23,616 nucleotides of DNA, from positions 1 through 23,616 of IMG/VR virus record IMGVR_UViG_3300025781_000077. One strand, written 5' to 3'. This DNA is from a virus. Shown piece by piece: positions 1-8,062 of this stretch (position 1 is its first letter; each line of letters begins with the position of its first letter). The notes under the pieces were generated by a model that was not told the DNA's origin, searched no databases, and saw nothing but the letters and a program-made list of their open reading frames with translations. A program made the position numbers and the translations under genes.

Positions 1-99
1 GTCAGTTGGATCACTTTCACCAGTTACATTTCGTTTGGCATATTTTTCTCTATTTTTTAATATCTTTTTAACAACATCGTCAGTTGGATCACGTTCATC
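1..99 (-). repeat. In-frame 26-codon repeat unit at window edge
   Basis: A 21-base stretch at 79-99 recurs at 1-21 with 78-base spacing and about four mismatches, giving E-R-D-P-T-D and E-S-D-P-T-D in frame. It looks like the start of a tandem protein repeat that continues outside the window. Confidence 0.55.
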
Positions 100-1155
100 T
101 TCATACATCTGCTCAACTTCTTCTTTTTGAGTTTTCTTTTCTTCTGGCTTTTCTGTCTTTATTTTTTTCCATGAATAAGGACCAGAACGCTCATAGCCTG
201 CGGCTTTACGTTGTTGTGCTTCCTTTGCGGCCGCTTGATAATCAAAACCAGGACGCATAGCTTCTTCTACACCTTCAACTTCTTCGTGATGCATTTTCTT
301 AAGTGTCAATGCAAGTCTTGCACGTTTACCAGCTTTACCGGAATCGTGTTTGTGTTTCTCTTCGTATTCAGAAGTAGATTCGCCCGCTTTCTTAGCGGCG
401 GCTGTCAATGCACCGGGATGCTTGATAGCACCTTTGATCCAATTCTTTTCGTTTAATGTTTCTTCTTCGACTCTGACATTTTTTTCACCATTAATAACTT
501 TTGAAACTGCATTAATGAATGGCTCGTCTTTGTCTTCTGTAATTCTCTTATGCAAACCTTTTAAATGATTATATTTGTCCATTAAATCTCTACCTTGTGT
601 ATAAGATGAACCATTAGCATATTGATGTCCATGTTTTTCAATTGAACCATGACTGTATTCATATTTTTTCTTAACGTCATCCATTTGTTTTTTAATATCT
701 TCAGGCTTGTGTTGTTTCTTTAATTCTTCAGTATCTTTTTTTCTTCTTTCAGCCGCTTCTGCTTCTCTTGCAGGTCTATCTTTTTCACGTTGTGCCATTA
801 CAGCATCACGTTCCTTTTTCTGGTCTTCAACAGAACCACGCATTTTTGCAGTAGGGCTTACTTTCTTTGCAAGTGCTAGAATAGCATTAGCATCAATTTC
901 ATCTAGTTGCTCAGAATCTTCTTTAAGTTTTCCAGCTTTCTTTTCAGCTTTCAATTCAGCGGCAAGAAGCCAATCAGGTTTTTTACCTGTTGGTTTAGAA
1001 TCTTCTTTTAGTTTGCCCTCTCTTGCTTCTGCCGCTTTTTCAGCATCAATTAACCAACCTGGTTTTTTCTTTGTTGGTTCTTTTGTTTCTGCTTCAGCGA
1101 TAACAGAGTTAACTGCATCTAACATTGATTTGGTTACTTTGTCTTTTGCAAACAT
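1..1155 (-). CDS. Lys/Glu-rich putative internal head or scaffold-like protein, 3' end outside window
   Basis: Open reading frame of 385 codons running off the left edge; it starts at ATG 1155, which shares one base with the stop of the upstream gene (TAATG). Not recognised as a named T4 gene. It is very rich in Lys, Glu and Ala, with no membrane segment. Residues 30-53 and 58-81 form an imperfect tandem repeat (KKPxWL...GKLKEDS), and residues about 240-285 carry a 'WIKGAIKHPGALTAAAKKAG ... GKAGKRARLA' segment of a type I associate with phage hypothetical and structural proteins. Sites resembling T4 prohead protease cleavage ([IL]-x-E) occur at IAE|A (19-22) and again at LDE and LNE further on. 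It is the last gene seen in the late operon from 3429. Inference: a processed capsid-interior or scaffold-type protein. It is certainly coding; the function is unsure. Confidence 0.8.
   Translation of the reverse strand, partial: MFAKDKVTKSMLDAVNSVIAEAETKEPTKKKPGWLIDAEKAAEAREGKLKEDSKPTGKKPDWLLAAELKAEKKAGKLKEDSEQLDEIDANAILALAKKVSPTAKMRGSVEDQKKERDAVMAQREKDRPAREAEAAERRKKDTEELKKQHKPEDIKKQMDDVKKKYEYSHGSIEKHGHQYANGSSYTQGRDLMDKYNHLKGLHKRITEDKDEPFINAVSKVINGEKNVRVEEETLNEKNWIKGAIKHPGALTAAAKKAGESTSEYEEKHKHDSGKAGKRARLALTLKKMHHEEVEGVEEAMRPGFDYQAAAKEAQQRKAAGYERSGPYSWKKIKTEKPEEKKTQKEEVEQMYEDERDPTDDVVKKILKNREKYAKRNVTGESDPTD
913..1068 (-). repeat. Imperfect tandem repeat within CDS (28-residue period)
   Basis: Two copies of a K-K-P-[GD]-W-L-[IL]-x-A-E...G-K-L-K-E-D-S unit (residues 30-53 and 58-81). 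Similarity is also visible at the DNA level, so this is a fairly recent internal duplication in a soluble, highly charged protein. Confidence 0.75.
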
Positions 1156-2453
1156 TATGCTACTCCTAGTTTCTTTTTGTTTTTATTCTTAACAGAGGAT
1201 GCTAATTTTTCAATTTGATCCCTATCCTTATATGTATTCATCGGTTCTTTATTCATACCGCCTGTAGCATTACCAGAAACACCCCATGCGTTCTCGCCTG
1301 GACTATCTATTGATTCTGCCTGCTTTCTAAAAGCACTAAAACTGTTTTCCCCAAGACCCATTTGAAGTCCTGAACGTGAACTGAAGGTAGGACCTGTACC
1401 GCTACCTAATGTATTTCTACCGCCCGTTACTGCGTTTCCGTCTTTGGCGCCTTTGAGGATTTTGTTGATTTCTTTGTCTTTGTTAAAGTTTTTGACTTTG
1501 GGAGGTCCGCTGATTTTGAGCGTGGGCTTCGTTTCTTCGCTTGTGGCGTAGGCACCTGCTCCGGAGCCGCCGGTAACTGAATATCCATTAGGGTTCTTTC
1601 TAGGGAAGGTACCGCCTTTGATTTCGTCACCTTTTCCGAGGCGATTACCACCTGCTCTATTGTCGGGTGTGGTTCTTGTGTCGGCGACCAATCCTGGGTT
1701 GTATTTACCGATGGTTTTAAGCTGAATGTTTTTACTATCCAATTTCTTACTGCTTTCATTTATTTCTTCCTTCGAAACAAAGTAATTAAACGACTCATTG
1801 ATATCTAGTTTATTGTGAGAATCCAACCAATTATAGGCGACTTCATTTCTTGTATACCAACTTCTATCTTCTACAAACTCGAAGATTTTTTTTCTAAGTT
1901 GTTTAAGTTCACCTTGTATTTTATCAAGTTCAGAATCATTCTCAAATATCATGGTTTGACTGTAAGAATTATTCCAGTCACCGTAGATGAACTTACCGAG
2001 CACCTCGTTTGACTTTTGCCACTTTTCTTGTCTAATTGACTCGGAAATTGTTCTTGTCAATCTTTCATTTCGTTCTTTACTTGCTTCGTTTGAAACCTGA
2101 ACAAAAATTGGTAGAATTGCATATCCTAATTCAGATAGTTCTTCTCTTATGTAATCCATACGTTCATAATCGTCAGTAGGACCGTTTATAACGAGGGTTT
2201 CACGATTTCTGATGGCTTCTCTACGTGCATCAGAAGTTTTCTCTGAGAGGCGTTTCTTGTCAGCCAAATAGTTAAATGCCTGCACAGTATTTAACTCTGT
2301 GTAGGAACCGTGAGGAATCGCTTCTCTAATTACAATATCTTTACCAGAACCAGGTCCACCAGTAACAAATATAGCTTTGAAGTGAGACTTCTCAACTATA
2401 CCGTTTTTGGCTTCAGATATGGTTCTAAAAAATTCGTTTAGTGTTCGTTTCAT
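1155..2453 (-). CDS. P-loop NTPase/kinase-like protein with capsid-targeting-like N-terminus
   Basis: 432 residues. The N-terminus (MKRTLNEFFRTISEAKNG) resembles the capsid-targeting peptides of T4 internal proteins (MKTYQEFIAEA type) and ends in ISE|A, a match to the T4 gp21 prohead protease rule [IL]-x-E. Next comes a Walker A loop, G-G-P-G-S-G-K-D at residues 32-39, with Asp where Ser/Thr is usual. Residues 40-190 look like a P-loop kinase or Zeta-toxin-type domain (NGPTDDYERMDYIREEL, IFVQVSNEASKERNERL). The last 200 residues are Gly/Lys/Asn-rich and probably disordered. It begins within an ATGA overlap with the upstream gene and sits in the same late operon. Inference: an NTP-binding protein packaged in the head; the substrate is unknown. 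Confidence 0.8.
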   Translation of the reverse strand: MKRTLNEFFRTISEAKNGIVEKSHFKAIFVTGGPGSGKDIVIREAIPHGSYTELNTVQAFNYLADKKRLSEKTSDARREAIRNRETLVINGPTDDYERMDYIREELSELGYAILPIFVQVSNEASKERNERLTRTISESIRQEKWQKSNEVLGKFIYGDWNNSYSQTMIFENDSELDKIQGELKQLRKKIFEFVEDRSWYTRNEVAYNWLDSHNKLDINESFNYFVSKEEINESSKKLDSKNIQLKTIGKYNPGLVADTRTTPDNRAGGNRLGKGDEIKGGTFPRKNPNGYSVTGGSGAGAYATSEETKPTLKISGPPKVKNFNKDKEINKILKGAKDGNAVTGGRNTLGSGTGPTFSSRSGLQMGLGENSFSAFRKQAESIDSPGENAWGVSGNATGGMNKEPMNTYKDRDQIEKLASSVKNKNKKKLGVA

Positions 2454-3379
2454 TCGTCATGTACGTCAAGATGCTTTCTAAGATGGTTCAGCGCATGTTC
2501 ATGGCTAAATGCATCCTTAACATCAGAACTACCGGTTCTCTCTTTGAATTTATTATAGATTTCTTGATGATGTTCAGGTTTAACGTGTTTCTTAATTAAA
2601 TCTGTGACACCATGGAATGAATGAATCTTCTCGTGGTCTGCTTTAGCACCAAATAGACGTTTAGAAACTTCTTTGGGGTCTTTTGTTCTATCTGTTTGCT
2701 TTGATGGTGGTAGTTTGTTTGCTCTATTACCCAAACCGTATTGTGGTGAAAATACGTGTTTGTCTCTACCAGCGGCATTTATAAGAATCTTATGATGGGC
2801 GCCTTTGATACCAGCCTTTCTATCATGCCAGTTAGAACTATGTGTAAACTGGTCTCCCTTTGACGGTTCATCTTTTTCATAATCAGAACCTTCAAAGTCG
2901 ATTTGATGTTTTGCTTTGGTCTTATTGTGTTGCATGATAGCATGTCTCTGACCCGCACCTTTCTTTGTGCCTAGTAACGTATACGGTCCGAATTTCTTGC
3001 CAACATGTTGGTCTAAGTGTGCATGTAACTTATCCAGTGTATGATGCGGTACTTTTAAGTCAACGTCACCGGATTCTGGATGTGGTTTACCAGGTTTTGT
3101 CATACCATGATGAAACTCTGTATCGCTAATGTTCTTATCCATCGTATGATGTGTAGAACCTGCATAAGCAGAGCCGGTTGTTAATGCTTTGTGGTCTTTA
3201 CCAAAAAGGTGCTCACCGTGTGCTTTGTGGTAAGAATCTCCTACCGCTTTTGCAACCCCATGAATGTCTTTTTGAACTGCTTTGCGTTGACCTTGTGGAA
3301 TCTGAATAGGCTCAGCCGAATGACCGTTAGCCTTGATGTTCCCACCTTCTAATAGAATGAATTGCTTGAATGATAACAT
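2450..3379 (-). CDS. His-rich nucleotidyltransferase-like protein with capsid-targeting-like N-terminus
   Basis: 309 residues. It opens with MLSFKQFILLEGGN, close in pattern to T4 internal-protein capsid-targeting sequences, with a predicted cut at LLE|G (residues 9-12). The body has a polymerase-beta-type nucleotidyltransferase pattern: G69-S70, then D105-V-D107 (SGDVDLKV), and a possible third acidic residue D161 (HQIDFEG). I recognise the family as a recurring hypothetical in T4-like phages, but its substrate is not known to me. The protein is unusually rich in His and Lys. AAGGGA lies just upstream of the ATG, and an exact T4 late promoter lies 43 bases upstream. It is first in the late operon that ends with the P-loop and Lys/Glu-rich genes. 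Reading: probably a packaged enzyme acting on host RNA, protein or nucleotides after ejection (inference). Confidence 0.8.
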   Translation of the reverse strand: MLSFKQFILLEGGNIKANGHSAEPIQIPQGQRKAVQKDIHGVAKAVGDSYHKAHGEHLFGKDHKALTTGSAYAGSTHHTMDKNISDTEFHHGMTKPGKPHPESGDVDLKVPHHTLDKLHAHLDQHVGKKFGPYTLLGTKKGAGQRHAIMQHNKTKAKHQIDFEGSDYEKDEPSKGDQFTHSSNWHDRKAGIKGAHHKILINAAGRDKHVFSPQYGLGNRANKLPPSKQTDRTKDPKEVSKRLFGAKADHEKIHSFHGVTDLIKKHVKPEHHQEIYNKFKERTGSSDVKDAFSHEHALNHLRKHLDVHDE

Positions 3380-3421
3380 TGAATTCCCTTGAATTGTAAC
3401 ACACTATGGTTACCGTATTGG

Positions 3422-3429
3422 TATTTATA
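3422..3429 (-). promoter_or_regulatory. T4-type late promoter (TATAAATA)
   Basis: Exact TATAAATA on the minus strand, in the gap between the glycan cassette and the operon starting at 3379, with the box 43 bases before the ATG. T4 late promoters use this single -10-like box with the gp55 sigma factor. The spacing fits a leader of about 35 bases. Confidence 0.75.
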
Positions 3430-3435
3430 CGTTTT

Positions 3436-4107
3436 TTAATCGTTACGTATCGTACCGTCAGATGCTACGAAACATCTTAGACCTAAAACATCCTTTTCTA
3501 CCACTTTTGTTGGGGGAATAAGTTGATAATATACGTGCTCTAGGTCTAGACCAGAACTACAAGCCGTATTAAAAGCACCCTCGTGCATCTTGATAACTTC
3601 GTCTATGATAGAGTAGTCAAATGACCAGATTCGTGTATCATACAGTTTTAGACCTTTACCCATCCAAGAATCAACGCTTTTCTTAAATACGTATTTGTCT
3701 TTAAGCATAGTATTCGTCATATAGTACAGAATGTTGAAGTCATCTGTTAGTTCTGCTCTACCGGTAATCTTGAATACTCGGTCGACACCATAAAGACCTA
3801 ATTGTTTCAAATAGGTCAAGGCATTTTTCATATTATGAATCTCAGCAGGTGTCTGCATACGGTACATATTGAGTTGCTCTAGCGTAGAATCTTTGACGAA
3901 TATTACATCGTCACATAATTTTGCTAGATTTTCAACCCATTCTTCTGGTACCGCATTAGGACCTGAATCAGAAAGTAAAATAAACGAATTTGATACTTTA
4001 CTTCTGATTGATTTGATTGTGTTTAGTGTTTGTTCGTACCTTTGTTCTTTAGTGAAAACACCCGTATTGGGGCATAATGCAGACGTTACAACAAAGGCAT
4101 AACTCAT
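3436..4107 (-). CDS. Glycosyltransferase-like protein of surface-glycan cassette
   Basis: 223 residues from ATG 4107, chosen because it forms an ATGA overlap with the upstream stop; longer versions would need a TTG start inside the upstream gene. The protein has an N-terminal beta strand 'YAFVVTSALCPNTG', and a 'VDRVFKITGRAELTDDFNI' segment in the middle. The K-I-[ST]-G-R motif is seen in glycosyltransferase-like proteins of polysaccharide loci and some phages. No signal peptide or membrane segment. It is the last gene of a six-gene run of sugar-transfer and methyl-transfer genes, which supports a glycan role. Family assignment is tentative; specificity cannot be told. Confidence 0.6.
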   Translation of the reverse strand: MSYAFVVTSALCPNTGVFTKEQRYEQTLNTIKSIRSKVSNSFILLSDSGPNAVPEEWVENLAKLCDDVIFVKDSTLEQLNMYRMQTPAEIHNMKNALTYLKQLGLYGVDRVFKITGRAELTDDFNILYYMTNTMLKDKYVFKKSVDSWMGKGLKLYDTRIWSFDYSIIDEVIKMHEGAFNTACSSGLDLEHVYYQLIPPTKVVEKDVLGLRCFVASDGTIRND

Positions 4108-4661
4108 GGTTTGAACCACAACCAAACGTCATTAGCGGTAAACATTAATGACTTAGGATCAATATTTGCTTCTTTAATAAATTCTTTGAGTGCTTGAGTT
4201 ACACCAGGAAGACTAAAATCATGTCCTGCATACAAACCACCAGAACGAACTTTAGAATAATAGTTTGTAATATCGTGTTTAGCGTTCTCATATGAATGGT
4301 CGCCATCAACGAAAATAAAGTCTAATGAACCATCAGGTATTAATTCAAGTCCTTCAGCGGCAGTATTAAAGTAAAATTGAACTTTATCTTCATGTCCGGA
4401 TAACTTAATATTTTCCATAGATTGACGTTTTACATCATCAATCATTTCCTGTGTAATCATTCTGTTCCAATCTTGATATGGTTTATATGGATCCATACCA
4501 TACAATGTCTTGATGCCAGGACATTGTTGAAGTATATTTGCAAAGTTTTCACCGGTCCAAACACCTAACTCAAGTCCTACAGTACCTTCACCGAGTTGGT
4601 TAATGTATTGCGGTAAACCTTCACCTGAAACGTACACTTTCGAAAAATCTTTTGTTGTCAT
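4104..4661 (-). CDS. Class I SAM-dependent methyltransferase (Methyltransf_24-like)
   Basis: 185 residues. Motif I is GLELGVWTGENFANIL (SAM-binding Gly-rich loop, about residues 29-44), followed by an acidic residue at YGMDPYKP, then the DFIFVDGDHSYENAKHDI block and YAGHDF. These blocks are typical of the Methyltransf_24 group found in sugar and antibiotic loci. AAGGA lies 6 bases before the ATG, and the stop overlaps the next start as ATGA. It is likely to methylate a sugar or another small acceptor of the adjacent glycan cassette (inference from neighbours). The fold assignment is strong; the substrate is unknown. Confidence 0.8.
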   Translation of the reverse strand: MTTKDFSKVYVSGEGLPQYINQLGEGTVGLELGVWTGENFANILQQCPGIKTLYGMDPYKPYQDWNRMITQEMIDDVKRQSMENIKLSGHEDKVQFYFNTAAEGLELIPDGSLDFIFVDGDHSYENAKHDITNYYSKVRSGGLYAGHDFSLPGVTQALKEFIKEANIDPKSLMFTANDVWLWFKP

Positions 4662-4669
4662 ATTAGTCC

Positions 4670-5467
4670 TTAATTACAATATTCTCTAAACATTACAAAT
4701 GGATCACTCTCTACTATTCTATGTAGTTCGAATAAATCCGGCTGATACAAAGTTGCTAATAACATCATTGTCTGGTCGTCATCAATTAGATTTGCATCGG
4801 TGAGATTCTTAAATGCACCGCTAATTAATTCTCTTAGTTTAGGCCATAGGTTTTTATTTGCTACAATCTTAGCACCTAGTATGTGTACGTCATTGTTGGC
4901 AATAATTTGTTGTATAGGTTGCCCGTTATATGTTTTATAATCGAAGAAATGTATCTTGTCTTCAGCAAAGTCGTAAGCCCATTCTGTTTTACCATTCAAT
5001 GTAGATTCTTCTCTGCAATAGCCAAAGTCCATCCATGAAACTGTTTCGTTTGTTGCAAAACCTTCTTTAATTGCATATTCTACAAAGAAAGTCTTTAGAT
5101 AATTGACAAGAACATAATCAGCAGACCAGTATTCAGGATTCTTAACTTGATATGGGTTAATCATTCTTTGAAAGTTAGGGTCTTTCTGAATCTTGCTTAT
5201 AAATGCTCGTTGTTCTTGAAATTGATTGTCAAAATCAATAATGACAAAATGTGTTGTTGCACTTCTATCAGGACATTTGTCTTTAATCTTATCAACTAAA
5301 TCTTGTGAAGTGAACACAATCAATTCATTGTTGAGTTTTGCAAGATGACTAAATCTTTCGATGTATGTATCTGTTGTTCTCTGTAGATAGTGCGGTAAAC
5401 CTTTATCGGGGGTCCAATCACCTCTACCGATATCGAAAAACGCCGTGACTATTGATATATTACCCAT
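4670..5467 (-). CDS. HtrL/YibB-type putative glycosyltransferase
   Basis: 265 residues from ATG 5467. The start was chosen because AGGA sits 9 bases upstream and the previous stop lies only one base before it; a start 11 codons further up is possible but lies inside the upstream gene. The beginning (ISIVTAFFDIGRGDW ... LPHYLQRTTDTYIERFSHLAKLNNELIVFTS) is the signature of the HtrL/YibB/WlaTC family found in LPS and capsule loci, and W-S-A-D-Y ... F-F-V-E-Y and SWMDFGYCR fit the conserved core. Cytosolic, no membrane segments. It sits in the middle of the glycan cassette. Role: sugar transfer or modification on host surface polysaccharide or on virion proteins (inference). Confidence 0.75.
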   Translation of the reverse strand: MGNISIVTAFFDIGRGDWTPDKGLPHYLQRTTDTYIERFSHLAKLNNELIVFTSQDLVDKIKDKCPDRSATTHFVIIDFDNQFQEQRAFISKIQKDPNFQRMINPYQVKNPEYWSADYVLVNYLKTFFVEYAIKEGFATNETVSWMDFGYCREESTLNGKTEWAYDFAEDKIHFFDYKTYNGQPIQQIIANNDVHILGAKIVANKNLWPKLRELISGAFKNLTDANLIDDDQTMMLLATLYQPDLFELHRIVESDPFVMFREYCN

Positions 5468-5468
5468 A

Positions 5469-6197
5469 TTAATCTGTCCTAAATATAATTGTGTCGCCAT
5501 GTGTTGCTGAAGCTACCGGAAAACTACCGTTATTGAAAACTTGTTTAGGTACAACGAAATCAGCATCATTTATTTTTTGCATTATTACATTAATGTAACA
5601 ATATTTTTTTGGAACTGCACCAGTATATGGCTTTAATTGTCCTGCTTCAAGACCACTAACATCATGTAAGTATATACCAATTAAATTATATCCATTATCG
5701 TGTGCCATAGATTCAAAAAATACAGGACTATAAGAAAAGAAACCATGATTTGGCTCATTACAAGGTAGTGTACTTATTAAGATTCCCCCAGGTCTACATA
5801 AGTCGTGCATAAAAGTAAAAGCATTTGTTTGCCCACATAGATGCTCTGTTGTACCAAAATTTACAACAAGGTCAAAATAACCTTTAAATTCTGGTTTACA
5901 TTTATCGGTATTTAAGTCTGTCTTATGAACTTTATCATCAATCAAATCCAAATCAAAACTTTCATACGTATAACCCATAGACTCATGCATGAAACGTGCT
6001 GTCATGTTGTGATAAAAATTTTCTGATATTGATTTATCAAGGCCAAAACTTTCTAAAATAATATCAAAGAATGGTTTATCATCAAAATGTATTGTTTGGG
6101 CACCAATATCCGCAACTTTAATATTTGTAGAGAAATCTAAAAAATCATTATCATCAATTAATTTATATAGTATCAAACTCTCTCTTACCATTCCCAT
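5469..6197 (-). CDS. SAM-dependent methyltransferase, glycan cassette
   Basis: 242 residues. AAGGTG precedes the ATG by 6 bases, and the previous gene stops two bases before it. A methyltransferase-like core shows IKVADIGAQ (motif I region, about residues 26-34), then FDLDLIDD, then YFDLVVNFGTTEHLCGQ (motif IV/V region) and a post-core GGILISTLPCNEPNHGFFSYSP. The last is typical of type 11/12 methyltransferases acting on sugars in O-antigen loci, where NHG-FF-YSP follows the SAM domain. Motif I has A-Q in place of the usual G-x-G, so SAM binding is probable rather than proven. Flanked by glycosyltransferases on both sides. Confidence 0.65.
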   Translation of the reverse strand: MGMVRESLILYKLIDDNDFLDFSTNIKVADIGAQTIHFDDKPFFDIILESFGLDKSISENFYHNMTARFMHESMGYTYESFDLDLIDDKVHKTDLNTDKCKPEFKGYFDLVVNFGTTEHLCGQTNAFTFMHDLCRPGGILISTLPCNEPNHGFFSYSPVFFESMAHDNGYNLIGIYLHDVSGLEAGQLKPYTGAVPKKYCYINVIMQKINDADFVVPKQVFNNGSFPVASATHGDTIIFRTD

Positions 6198-6199
6198 GT

Positions 6200-7069
6200 T
6201 TACACCTTATAAGTAAAAAATTCGTCAGCATCTTCAATATCAAGTCTCTTCAATATTGCTTTTTTCCATTCAGGTACTCTATCATACTGATGAACGATAG
6301 AATATGGTCTTCCTGTTTTTGCAGTTACAACAAATGCATCTTCAGTAATTTCTGGTACCCCACATGTTAGGAATGGTCTAAATTGTTCAATCTGATCCGG
6401 TTTATTTGTTACATGTAAGTTACAAGCAAATTCTTCATCTAAATCTGAAACAAAAGATTGACTTCTATATGGCTCATAATTCATCATTACGTTATAGGCG
6501 GCTTGGTCTGCAACCCAATCGGCACGATTAGAAGACATATGAAATAACATCCCGCATAAGTCTCTAATATATTCTGATTTTCCGGCAAGAGTTCCTACAT
6601 TTAAGACTTCTTCACCTTTGATATTATTATATGTATATTCATTAAAACATTTAATAATATTATCTCGATTCCAAGGCTCGTTTTCTATTTGAATACATTC
6701 AGATACGGCAATAAATTTATTCAAAGGATTTTGCATCCTCTTAGAAATATAATCCATAGGGTCCGATTGAAAGATTACATCACGAACATCGGTAGTAAGT
6801 ATGTAGCGATAATTTTCACCATGTGTTCTTAGATAGTCATAGATATGTAAGAAACGTTCCATGTGAAACATCATGTTACCAGGAGTCTGTGATGGTAACA
6901 CAGTCATACCGGCATCTTGAAGTTTTTTATTTGTTTCTACAGATGAATTGATAGAGATAATTACTTTATCGCCTTCAAACCCACATTCGTTTAGAGATTT
7001 AACCCAAGGTTCAACTTGTTTAAAATTGTAACCTTTAAATGCACCGATTATTAAGTCTTTTGTTGCCAT
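6200..7069 (-). CDS. GT-A-type glycosyltransferase-like protein
   Basis: 289 residues. It has a GT-A-like arrangement: strand 'KDLIIGAFKGYNFKQVEPWVKSL', then an acidic metal-site-like motif 'YILTTDVRDVIFQSDP' with D94-x-x-D97, a 'VLNVGTLAGKSEYIRDL' segment, 'DQAAYNVMMNY' and a late 'SIVHQYDR'. These match patterns seen in phage and bacterial glycosyltransferases that work on surface sugars. The gene starts 19 bases inside the preceding glycosyltransferase gene, indicating translational coupling. No membrane anchor. The acceptor is unknown. Confidence 0.7.
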   Translation of the reverse strand: MATKDLIIGAFKGYNFKQVEPWVKSLNECGFEGDKVIISINSSVETNKKLQDAGMTVLPSQTPGNMMFHMERFLHIYDYLRTHGENYRYILTTDVRDVIFQSDPMDYISKRMQNPLNKFIAVSECIQIENEPWNRDNIIKCFNEYTYNNIKGEEVLNVGTLAGKSEYIRDLCGMLFHMSSNRADWVADQAAYNVMMNYEPYRSQSFVSDLDEEFACNLHVTNKPDQIEQFRPFLTCGVPEITEDAFVVTAKTGRPYSIVHQYDRVPEWKKAILKRLDIEDADEFFTYKV

Positions 7070-7776
7070 GGTAATTTCCCATTATATTTTTTTAACATCA
7101 CTTCATTTCCTTTTTGAAAGAAACCTGCTTGTACAGAATCTGCTCTACTTGCAACTCTGTAATTCACCGTATAATCATATGTGCAATCAAATTCTTTGAA
7201 ATTCTGCATCATAAACGGTGAAAGAATTCTATCAACCTCTGGTTGTTCTTGTGGATGTCTTGCTCTACGATACCAGTACGGTGAAAAACCTAAAGCGGCT
7301 ACTCTTGGTATCATATAACAGTTAACATCAATGAACTGGTCGTTGATAACAGAAGTCCATTTACCCAAAGATTCACAGTCATCATTACATATATATTTAC
7401 CCTCTTGGTCAACAATTTTACGTAACGTGTATGCCCACTTATTACCTTTCTCAATAACTTTTACAAGTTCTTCAATATGATTATGTTTGTACCAGTTGTC
7501 TTCATCTAAGAAACAAAGAAAATCGCCTTTAGCAATATATGTCATTGCACCATAGATTCTGTGACCGTTGTATTGGTCTTTACCGGTTGAATAAGGTAGT
7601 TTGATTTTGTCAATCTCAGGATAATCATCTAAAATTATCTTAGCGGCACCATGAGGGCCGTCTGTGACAACTAGATGTTGTATGTTATCGTAAGTTTGAT
7701 TTTTCACTGATTCGATTGCTTGTCGAACCACTTGATTGCCCGTAGTAGGCGTGATGACTGTGACCAAAGGTTTCAT
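7051..7776 (-). CDS. Family 2 glycosyltransferase
   Basis: 241 residues. Classical GT2 start 'PLVTVITPTTGNQVVRQAIESVKNQTYDNIQHLVVTDG', with D39 in the nucleotide-binding loop and a DxD metal motif in 'CFLDEDNWY' (D91, D93). This is a single-domain enzyme without membrane segments, at the short end for the family. It opens the glycan cassette and overlaps the next gene by 19 bases. The reaction is transfer of a nucleotide-activated sugar to an acceptor; together with the two methyltransferases and other transferases this suggests synthesis of a decorated oligosaccharide on virion fibres or host envelope (inference). Confidence 0.85.
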   Translation of the reverse strand: MKPLVTVITPTTGNQVVRQAIESVKNQTYDNIQHLVVTDGPHGAAKIILDDYPEIDKIKLPYSTGKDQYNGHRIYGAMTYIAKGDFLCFLDEDNWYKHNHIEELVKVIEKGNKWAYTLRKIVDQEGKYICNDDCESLGKWTSVINDQFIDVNCYMIPRVAALGFSPYWYRRARHPQEQPEVDRILSPFMMQNFKEFDCTYDYTVNYRVASRADSVQAGFFQKGNEVMLKKYNGKLPWQQKT

Positions 7777-7780
7777 AATA

Positions 7781-8062
7781 TTAACGTGTTAGTTGTAGTA
7801 TTCTCTTTATCTGTTCTTCGATGATAGGTTTACGATTAGGCCAGAAGATATATTCTTTGTCTCCTGTACTATGTAGTTTGTTTAGAAACGGGATAATAAT
7901 CTTTTCAAGTTCTTTGAGTTTCTTTTGATAATCTTCAACTGTCTGTGCTTTTGTATTGCTTACAACTGCATCATACTCTTCTTTACTGACTGTAGAGAAG
8001 CCAAAGTCATCATCAGAGTCTTTATACTCTTGTAGTATCTTATCGAATTCGCTTAGTGCCAT
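7781..8062 (-). CDS. Small conserved T4-like phage protein, unknown function
   Basis: 93 residues, starting on a TAATG overlap with the upstream stop. I recognise the layout (acidic N-terminus with DDDFGFS, then a Lys/Glu-rich helix, then 'EYIFWPNRKPIIEEQIKRIL') as a conserved hypothetical of aquatic T4-like phages. Probably all-alpha and soluble, with a coiled-coil stretch at residues 40-60. No catalytic motif seen. Coupled translation with the nuclease-like neighbour suggests a shared task. Confidence 0.75.
   Translation of the reverse strand: MALSEFDKILQEYKDSDDDFGFSTVSKEEYDAVVSNTKAQTVEDYQKKLKELEKIIIPFLNKLHSTGDKEYIFWPNRKPIIEEQIKRILQLTR

Noticed and set aside
707-1192. 161-codon plus-strand ORF
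   Set aside because: Antisense shadow of the Lys/Glu-rich gene; the Ser/Phe/Ala-rich composition is the mirror of Glu/Lys/Ala codons.
1427-1759. 110-codon minus-strand ORF inside the P-loop protein gene
   Set aside because: It overlaps the Gly/Lys-rich tail of the larger gene in another frame; its Lys/Ser/Pro composition follows from that and no start signal is seen.
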